DNA of 5,316 bases, taken from contig JAAZNS010000153.1 of assembly GCA_012798185.1 (NCBI GenBank), positions 1 through 5,316 on the forward strand, written 5' to 3'. This document shows positions 1-4,808 of the stretch, piece by piece. Made by a program: the position numbers and the translations under genes. Within the stretch, counting starts at the first letter, position 1; each line of letters starts with the position of its first letter. This stretch comes from Chloroflexota bacterium (GTDB lineage Bacteria > Chloroflexota > Anaerolineae > Anaerolineales > UBA4823). The notes beneath the pieces are model-generated. The model was not told the origin of the DNA and made no database searches. It was given only the letters and a program-made list of their open reading frames with translations.

Positions 1-61
1 CGCTGCCCTGTTGATTTATTTACACTCTCTCAATCCAGCTATAGGTTGTTAGTTTCCAATA
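1..61. other. Flank downstream of the protease gene, no feature seen
   Basis: These bases follow the protease stop codon on the minus strand. I see no GC-rich hairpin followed by a T-run on either strand, so no intrinsic terminator for the protease can be called here. No convincing coding frame enters from the left edge. The terminator, if there is one, lies outside the window, or the gene is co-transcribed with something to the left. Confidence 0.5.
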
Positions 62-3000
62 TTACCTTCCTCCAACAAAAGGGAAGAAATATATCGGTCC
101 GAAATCGACAGTGATCGGGATGCTGTACAAACGCGGCGCTTCAGGGAAGCCCACATACATGATCCCGTCATTGCAATTACGGCTGGGCCAATCACAGGCA
201 TCGGGAGCCACATTGTACAATTCGAAAGTCGCCGGGTGGCTTGGGCTTAGCGCCAGATCTGCGTCGCGAATGGCAATCGTGTTATCCAGGTCGGCGCGCT
301 GCCAATACCAATCGAACCATCCAGAGCCGCCCGAAACACTCCAGCCATTGATCGCTACCATATAATTCCCAGCGGATGGGAAGTTCAAATAAACGTAATC
401 ATCAGTACCGCTGCTATTCGTCGATGAACCGACCCTCTCTCCCGGGCAAGCGAAGGTTCCGCTTTGATCGGCATCGTAATACACATACAGGTCAAGGTCA
501 TTAGAGCCGACATATACATATGCCAGGAAACTGGCAACATTTGCGGGCATGGTTAAGTTGTAGGTTTTAAAACCGCCTGCCGAGAAATCGCAGGAATTAT
601 CGGGTGTAGGATCCTGTGTAATGGTCTCATTATAGAAATCCTCACCCGTCGTGCTCATCCCGTATACTTCAACCTGTAAACCGGTAGTGTGCGTCAATGT
701 GGTTGTAAACGAGATAGTATCGGTGAAGTAGTTGACATAGGTGAGCGCATTTGCGTCGGGACCCGTTAACGTGCTGATGGTTTTCTCGAAGCTGGTATCG
801 AATTTATCCCCTTCGTAACGCACCGTGTGCTGCATCACTTCATATAGACCATCGCTTTCCATCGGTGCAGCGACATATTCGATATTGCCGCCGGTTGCGG
901 TTTCGAATCCCCAGGCACCGTCACCGATGTAATTGTAAGCGCTTCTGCCAATTTCCTCGAGAGTAAAGGGTCCAAAGATTGATGGATAACTCATAGACCA
1001 GGTATCCAACGTTGGCCCCAGGACAATCGAATCGATATCTGTTTCCGGAGCAATGTCATCCCATTCATCTTTCACGATCATATAAGTGCCATTGTCTGGA
1101 ATGTTCGTCTGATCGAGGAAGAAGAAGCGCCAGTCTCCAGATTCGGGCCGCCAGGTCCAATCTTGAGCGCCGCGCACAACACTGTTATCGTAAGGCGTAT
1201 TGCTTTTGGCTTCTCCACCCAGGGTAACCACTTCTGAAGTCAGATCACCAGAATAAGCGACATTGAGCACCACCGGAATGGATGAGGTATTCCCGTTGTC
1301 GGTAATATCGATAGCGCATTGGTATATTCCATAAGGCATATCCGCTGGGACATTAACAGTGGCGTTAAAATTGTCGGTGGATCCGCCTGATACTGATCCA
1401 CTGGAAGTACTCAGGCTCAGCCAATCGCAAGAAGATTTCTGGTAGAAGGTAATGCGGAGTTTTAAATTACTGACGGGCACCAGGGAATTCTGCCGGTTGC
1501 GGTGCTGAAGCCCAAGATAGATGCCGTCTTTCCATCGATCTACAGCCAGTGGGTCTTTTACGGAAACCTGACGGTAAGTATGAGCATTGAAGCCATATGA
1601 GAAGCGAACATATTCACCCGCATCGATTTCACGCTCATTAACAGCACCATTGCGGTTAACATCTCTCCACAAAAAGCCATTTTTGTTGACATCCGTATGG
1701 CTGTACCAAAGAACGCGCCAGTTATTATTATCGCTGACATCTTCGTTGCTCTGCGGCTCCCATTCCTCGAAAGGCTGCAGCAATTCGGCAGTCATCAATA
1801 CAGTTCCAGGAGGAATTACACCACCCGGAGCATACTGGCTGACATCGAACAAGTAATCGGGGCGGTTGAAGAGATAAGCGCTCTCGTTGGCAGCTGTAGC
1901 ATCCAGTTCTAATTCATAAGAAGTGATTTCGGTTAGCTGGCTGGTTTGCAGGGTGAAATTTTGATCACTTGAACTATAGTTAATAAGTGAAAATGTTTCG
2001 GTATCACTGCTCCCCGGCTCGATAATATTGGCAAACCCAATGAACTCATACCCGTAATAATCACCGGGATTCCAGCTCGAAGGTGATACATGCAACCCGG
2101 CTATTCCTGCGGCGATATCGGTGGCTTTATCGGCGTTAACCATGCCGGCGCCTTGCTGGAAAACATCATATTTTTGATCGGTAGCGCCGCTCATCAATAG
2201 TTCACGCGCTTCCTGCCATGTAGGGAAGCTGCCATTCTTTTCCATGAAAGCATCGTAGACCAATGCCAGGTTTCCGGCTGCCACAGTTGCCGAGCGGCTG
2301 GTGCCGCCCCATGTTTCCCAGGCTGTCCAGCCATCTAACCAAGCGTTCAAAACAATATCTCCGGCTGCATAAGCGCCATCAGCAGTCACACTGGGCGCCA
2401 GGCCAGCCTTGGCGGTTGGTCCTCGGTTAGACCATGGGGCAACATCGCCCCACACAATCTGATCGGGCGCGCTGATCGAATCCCAATTCGTGGAGCCCAT
2501 CTGGGTCGAAGCGCCGACGGCAATTGCTGTGCTGCCGCTGGGAGGCGCATTGGTACCGTACCCAGGGGCACCATTGCCTGTAGAAAACATAAAGGCATGC
2601 TGCTGACCATAAATGTTGTAACAGTAATGGTAGGGAGTGTCCGTTATCAGAGGCCCAGTGCAGGATTCGTGATATCCAAAATATGGCCTGGTATTGATGC
2701 GGGTCACTAAACGTGAGCGGTAATCCCATTCATCATTATCAGTATCACTGGAGCCATAGGAGTTGGAAGAGATCTGAGCGCCATCGTTGGTTTCTCCAAT
2801 TCCATCCATACCAAAAGCCGCAAAATACCAGGAAGCGGCTGTGGATTCCTCGTGATCGATGTATGAATCGCCCATCGCAATAATTTTGGTATTCTTGCCT
2901 GCGCCTGTGACCATTCCCGGCGCAGAGGAGGGCTTCCAGCTGGGGCGGACTTCGCTTCCACCAACTAATGAAGGATCACCATCTGCCTGCCCCTGCCCCA

Positions 3001-4336
3001 CAATAGCGCTGGCGGTTAAGGTGCCATGCGCCGCCGCAGGACCCAGCGGATCATCGAACATGAACGCTACCAGGTCGCCGCTTTCCGGAGGGGTTATTCC
3101 ATAAGAATCTGGATCATAATACCAATCCATTCCCTGCGGCCAGTGCAAGCCATCGGATATGAAATACACCAACCCGCCTGAAATATCATTGAAACCATCC
3201 ATGTTGTAATCCCAGCAGGCAGTTGGAGAACTTTTATCAGTGCGGGCTTCATCGCTGAAATCGCGGTCATTGTCCATATCCACATACACCGATTCGAATA
3301 CATCATCGCCATTCTCATCGACTACCAAAACAGCAATGCGATTCCCATAGACATAACCTTCAAGCGATGTATCGGGGTGATACCCAATATGATATTCGGT
3401 ACCGGGAGCAGCAGTTGCGGTTGTGGTATAAACACTGCCATCAAAAGCGATTGTAGAGCCGCTTCCGGTTGCACGGGTATCGGCGAATTTCGACAGCCCA
3501 TAGCCGAAAGTATTAAGATCGGTCATCTCTTCGTTGATAACCAAATCGAACAACAATAGAAAATTGGAGACCGGGCTGTAAGCTACCGGCCAGCCGTTGA
3601 AGTAGTCCAGGTAATTCGATACTCCGCCATATTCGTAATTTAAGCTGGAACTTACATTATATGTTTTCCAGGTGCCATAGAGATCGGGATGGCAAAAATC
3701 CACGCCCGAGTCAATGTCTGCTACAACCACATCGTCGCCCGTATAACCTTTGTCCCAGGCGAGGCTCGAAAGATGCCCCGGACCGACATCCCACCACCCA
3801 GTAATTGAATTTTCTTGCTTTACATTGTCCGCTGAACCTTTACTGGCTGCTTCAGCCAGCTTCTGGCGGAGGATTTCAGTCGGCTGGGATGGGGTTTCAT
3901 CTTCAGGCAGAAAACGCGGCACGGGTGCAGTAGCCTGCACCAGGCTTCCGCGTACAACAACAGCCAGGCTGGCAAGTTTTGATAGATAATCTGCCTTCAC
4001 ACGGGCTATCCATACAAAGCTGTTATCGTCATCCGAGATTGCCCGCCGCAGGGCTTTGACATAATCCGGCCATACCACATCGCTTTTTTTGGTTATCAGG
4101 TGAACGGTTACAATATCTTCACCGCCGGCTTTGGCAAGTTCCTGCAATGCTTTATCATACTTTGTCAGCGCTGCATCTGAGGCAGCTTCAACACTGCTTC
4201 CGCTGCCTGAATTTTCTTGCTTCGACTGGGATGCCTGCACTGCCATATTCCTGCCCGGCAGCGCCACCACCAGCCCCAGAACTAGGGATAGCAAGAACAA
4301 AAGGGTACAAAACCTTCTTAACACTTGATATTTCAT
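62..4336 (-). CDS. Secreted multidomain subtilisin-like serine protease (peptidase family S8)
   Basis: Predicted extracellular endopeptidase, 1424 residues, hydrolysing peptide bonds with an Asp/His/Ser triad. Seen: signal peptide (Arg7-Arg8, hydrophobic 10-26, cleavage likely after AVQA at 35); a prodomain-like stretch of about 36-175 with an I9-like pattern (VTVHLIT at 77-83, ARVKADYLSKLASL at 111-124); Asp209 in ADIDSGVD; His437 in HGTLTAS; oxyanion Asn588 in STGNGAPG; Ser680 in GGTSRSATVAAG. The 228-residue Asp-His spacing is far above the 32 of subtilisin and reflects an insertion with acidic loops (D340-N342-D344, D353-D355-D357-D359, D376-N378-D380). C-terminal parts: beta-rich region 745-870; EF-hand-type loop 892-903; BACON/NEW3-like beta domain about 970-1027; unassigned beta-rich module 1035-1245; PPC-like domain about 1250-1345 (SNDLDLYVYYD, GNYMVAINGW); tail IYFFPFVGGR. 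Ten cysteines follow the signal peptide. The start is supported by AGGAGG six bases upstream and the signal peptide directly after it. The protease call is very secure; the substrate is unknown. The length and insertion resemble pyrolysin-type subtilases. Confidence 0.96.
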   Translation of the reverse strand: MKYQVLRRFCTLLFLLSLVLGLVVALPGRNMAVQASQSKQENSGSGSSVEAASDAALTKYDKALQELAKAGGEDIVTVHLITKKSDVVWPDYVKALRRAISDDDNSFVWIARVKADYLSKLASLAVVVRGSLVQATAPVPRFLPEDETPSQPTEILRQKLAEAASKGSADNVKQENSITGWWDVGPGHLSSLAWDKGYTGDDVVVADIDSGVDFCHPDLYGTWKTYNVSSSLNYEYGGVSNYLDYFNGWPVAYSPVSNFLLLFDLVINEEMTDLNTFGYGLSKFADTRATGSGSTIAFDGSVYTTTATAAPGTEYHIGYHPDTSLEGYVYGNRIAVLVVDENGDDVFESVYVDMDNDRDFSDEARTDKSSPTACWDYNMDGFNDISGGLVYFISDGLHWPQGMDWYYDPDSYGITPPESGDLVAFMFDDPLGPAAAHGTLTASAIVGQGQADGDPSLVGGSEVRPSWKPSSAPGMVTGAGKNTKIIAMGDSYIDHEESTAASWYFAAFGMDGIGETNDGAQISSNSYGSSDTDNDEWDYRSRLVTRINTRPYFGYHESCTGPLITDTPYHYCYNIYGQQHAFMFSTGNGAPGYGTNAPPSGSTAIAVGASTQMGSTNWDSISAPDQIVWGDVAPWSNRGPTAKAGLAPSVTADGAYAAGDIVLNAWLDGWTAWETWGGTSRSATVAAGNLALVYDAFMEKNGSFPTWQEARELLMSGATDQKYDVFQQGAGMVNADKATDIAAGIAGLHVSPSSWNPGDYYGYEFIGFANIIEPGSSDTETFSLINYSSSDQNFTLQTSQLTEITSYELELDATAANESAYLFNRPDYLFDVSQYAPGGVIPPGTVLMTAELLQPFEEWEPQSNEDVSDNNNWRVLWYSHTDVNKNGFLWRDVNRNGAVNEREIDAGEYVRFSYGFNAHTYRQVSVKDPLAVDRWKDGIYLGLQHRNRQNSLVPVSNLKLRITFYQKSSCDWLSLSTSSGSVSGGSTDNFNATVNVPADMPYGIYQCAIDITDNGNTSSIPVVLNVAYSGDLTSEVVTLGGEAKSNTPYDNSVVRGAQDWTWRPESGDWRFFFLDQTNIPDNGTYMIVKDEWDDIAPETDIDSIVLGPTLDTWSMSYPSIFGPFTLEEIGRSAYNYIGDGAWGFETATGGNIEYVAAPMESDGLYEVMQHTVRYEGDKFDTSFEKTISTLTGPDANALTYVNYFTDTISFTTTLTHTTGLQVEVYGMSTTGEDFYNETITQDPTPDNSCDFSAGGFKTYNLTMPANVASFLAYVYVGSNDLDLYVYYDADQSGTFACPGERVGSSTNSSGTDDYVYLNFPSAGNYMVAINGWSVSGGSGWFDWYWQRADLDNTIAIRDADLALSPSHPATFELYNVAPDACDWPSRNCNDGIMYVGFPEAPRLYSIPITVDFGPIYFFPFVGGR
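302..589 (-). other. PPC-like C-terminal domain of the protease
   Basis: Residues about 1250-1345 show the pattern of the bacterial pre-peptidase C-terminal (PPC) fold: a GGFKTYNLTMP strand, then SNDLDLYVYYD, a variable loop containing GTFACPGERVGSS, then DDYVYLNFPSAGNYMVAING. PPC domains are beta-sandwiches on secreted peptidases and are often removed on maturation or bind surfaces. Cys1249 and Cys1297 could be paired. The fold assignment comes from motif recognition only. Confidence 0.72.
1622..1693 (-). other. Tandem EF-hand/dockerin-type calcium loops in the protease (residues 882-905)
   Basis: Residues 892-903 fit the 12-position EF-hand loop: D892, N894, N896, G897, hydrophobic V899, N900 and E903 at position 12. 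Immediately before it, 882-887 reads DVNKNG, the first half of a second loop that is not completed. The pair sits in the beta-rich region after the catalytic domain. It looks like the calcium loops found in dockerins and in many extracellular proteins. Only one complete loop is present, so a true dockerin, which has two loop-helix units, is not supported. Confidence 0.7.
3047..3697 (-). other. Asp-His insertion of the protease catalytic domain with acidic calcium-type loops
   Basis: Residues 214-430 lie between the catalytic Asp209 and His437, where classical subtilisins have about 30 residues. The first part (about 214-330) is aromatic and serine/threonine rich without a recognised motif. 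The second part has three closely spaced acidic loops: D340-E-N-G-D344, D353-M-D-N-D-R-D359 and D376-Y-N-M-D380-G. They resemble calcium-binding loops of the thrombospondin-3 or EF-hand kind, although the 12-residue EF-hand consensus is not fully met in any of them. Large insertions at this place are known in pyrolysin-like subtilases of family S8. A role in calcium-dependent stability or substrate access is inference. Confidence 0.7.
4232..4336 (-). other. Signal peptide of the protease (residues 1-35)
   Basis: The N-terminus has a short positive n-region (K2, R7, R8), an uninterrupted hydrophobic core from about residue 10 to 26, and a c-region ending AVQA before SQSK, which fits signal peptidase I (A at -3 is replaced by V, also accepted). 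Cys10 lies inside the hydrophobic core and is not a lipobox. There is no twin-arginine consensus despite the RR pair, because the residues after it do not fit S/T-R-R-x-F-L-K. Sec export is the inference. Confidence 0.88.
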
Positions 4337-4342
4337 TACTCT

Positions 4343-4348
4343 CCTCCT
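4343..4348 (-). promoter_or_regulatory. Shine-Dalgarno sequence of the protease gene
   Basis: The minus strand reads AGGAGG, then the six bases AGAGTA, then ATG at 4336. This is a perfect anti-16S match at near-optimal spacing. It fixes the start and implies strong translation initiation unless the site is masked by the adjacent hairpin at 4349-4367. Confidence 0.92.
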
Positions 4349-4367
4349 GACAGGCTCTAAACCTGTC
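4349..4367 (-). promoter_or_regulatory. Inverted repeat abutting the protease Shine-Dalgarno sequence
   Basis: The arms GACAGG (4349-4354) and CCTGTC (4362-4367) are perfect reverse complements, with a 7-base loop. In the protease mRNA the stem ends exactly one base before the AGGAGG begins. A hairpin flush with the ribosome-binding site could hinder or present that site. In the plus direction a T6 run follows at 4375-4380, but the 7-base gap and 6-bp stem make a poor terminator. Confidence 0.5.
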
Positions 4368-4380
4368 TATAGAATTTTTT

Positions 4381-4415
4381 CCAGCGCTTTTTACACGAAA
4401 AGGGGGTTTCGCTGG
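4381..4415 (-). promoter_or_regulatory. Nested, partly exclusive inverted repeats in the putative protease leader
   Basis: CCAGCG (4381-4386) and CGCTGG (4410-4415) form perfect 6-bp arms around 23 bases. Inside, CGAAA (4396-4400) and TTTCG (4407-4411) form a second 5-bp stem with a 6-base loop that is all purine on the plus strand. The two stems share bases 4410-4411, so full versions of both cannot form at once. The function is unknown; an RNA fold in the protease 5' leader is the simplest reading. Confidence 0.4.
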
Positions 4416-4468
4416 TCGATAAAATGGTTGCTAAACATCTTGATATCGCACTGTCCTACATCTTTTCA

Positions 4469-4495
4469 TTGGTTGGGTTTTATCCCCCGAACCAA
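4469..4495 (-). promoter_or_regulatory. Bulged hairpin in the putative protease leader
   Basis: The plus strand reads TTGGTTGGG (4469-4477), an 8-base loop, then CCC (4486-4488), one unpaired G at 4489, and AACCAA (4490-4495). That gives nine base pairs with a single bulge. No T-run follows on either strand, so it is not an intrinsic terminator. It lies within the transcribed leader if transcription starts from the TATAAT at 4529-4534. Confidence 0.42.
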
Positions 4496-4528
4496 AGACA
4501 CAATTAATAGCTAGAGGGTGCGTCGATA

Positions 4529-4534
4529 ATTATA
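4529..4534 (-). promoter_or_regulatory. Possible -10 element for the protease gene
   Basis: The minus strand has a perfect TATAAT here, about 195 bases upstream of the protease ATG. At the usual 16-18 base spacing there is no recognisable TTGACA, so either an activator is needed, another sigma factor is used, or the match is chance in a very AT-rich region. If real, transcription would begin near 4522 and give a leader of about 185 bases. Confidence 0.27.
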
Positions 4535-4559
4535 TAAACAATGCTGATGCTAAAATTAT

Positions 4560-4572
4560 CAACAACTTGTTG
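4560..4572. promoter_or_regulatory. Operator-like dyad CAACAA-C-TTGTTG
   Basis: This is a perfect 6-1-6 inverted repeat. Its centre at 4566 is about 34 bases upstream of the centre of the minus-strand TATAAT, i.e. near -44 relative to the inferred start, a common place for an activator or repressor dimer. It is flanked by a second inverted pair, GATGC (4546-4550) and GCATC (4572-4576), which overlaps its right arm by one base. No regulator is encoded in the window. The binding function is inference. Confidence 0.35.
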
Positions 4573-4635
4573 CATCTAATTCAGCTGTTACCAATATATA
4601 AGAAATCGATTACTATCAGAAAAACGTAAATATAT

Positions 4636-4665
4636 TTGAGCGACTTGCATTTTTAAAAATATACC
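4636..4665 (+). promoter_or_regulatory. Weak candidate promoter for the hydrolase gene
   Basis: On the plus strand TTGAGC (4636-4641, four of six to the -35 consensus) is followed after 18 bases by TATACC (4660-4665, four of six to the -10 consensus). It is the best pair I found upstream of the hydrolase, but in sequence this AT-rich such pairs arise easily by chance. It would leave a leader of roughly 135 bases. Confidence 0.18.
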
Positions 4666-4808
4666 CATTTTATTCAAATGTCAAGCAATGAAATCGATAA
4701 TCAACATCCATAAAAAAAATTTAAGATAAGGATAGTAATGGCTTGTTGCCTAATAATCTTAATTCTTGAAATGGTCGATATCTTAAAGATCGAAAGCGGG
4801 TTTTTCCA

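Larger units (their letters stand above)
4337..4808. other. AT-rich divergent intergenic region
   Basis: This 472-base gap separates the divergent starts of the protease and the hydrolase. Bases 4501-4740 are about 28% G+C by hand count, lower than the flanking genes look. It holds the protease ribosome-binding site, three inverted repeats on the protease side, a minus-strand TATAAT, a dyad, a 12-bp palindrome ATTTTTAAAAAT at 4649-4660, an A8 tract at 4712-4719 and five spaced copies of TCGAT[AT]. No convincing gene is present on either strand. Confidence 0.8.

Noticed and set aside
111..365. Plus-strand open frame of 84 codons opposite the protease C-terminus
   Set aside because: It is antisense to a certain coding region, has no ribosome-binding site or recognisable protein character, and is explained as a shadow of the minus-strand codons.
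2386..2964. Several other minus-strand frames of 74-100 codons inside the protease gene
   Set aside because: They overlap the catalytic domain in the wrong frame; the protease frame contains all triad motifs and is uninterrupted.
4131..4350. Two overlapping plus-strand open frames across the protease signal peptide region
   Set aside because: Both are antisense to the signal peptide and prodomain; their cysteine-, leucine- and alanine-rich translations reflect complementing hydrophobic codons.
4349..4380. Hairpin plus T6 run as a plus-strand intrinsic terminator
   Set aside because: The T-run starts seven bases after a stem of only 6 bp, and no plus-strand gene lies upstream that would need it.
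4431..4469. Tiny upstream frame MKRCRTVRYQDV in the protease leader, a possible leader peptide
   Set aside because: There is no Shine-Dalgarno before it, no run of a regulatory amino acid, and no attenuator-type terminator after it.
4471..4493. tRNA T-arm-like GGTTCGGGGG on the minus strand
   Set aside because: The TTC falls in the stem rather than in a 7-base loop, and no acceptor, anticodon or D arm can be built around it.
4712..4719. A8 tract as the T-run of a minus-strand terminator
   Set aside because: No stable inverted repeat precedes it on the minus strand; the run fits the general AT richness.
4776..4792. Small imperfect inverted repeat (ATCTT-A-AAGAT core) before the hydrolase start
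   Set aside because: The stem is weak, with a one-base loop, and it is more likely chance in AT-rich sequence than a hairpin or operator; noted only because it lies 17 bases before the ATG.
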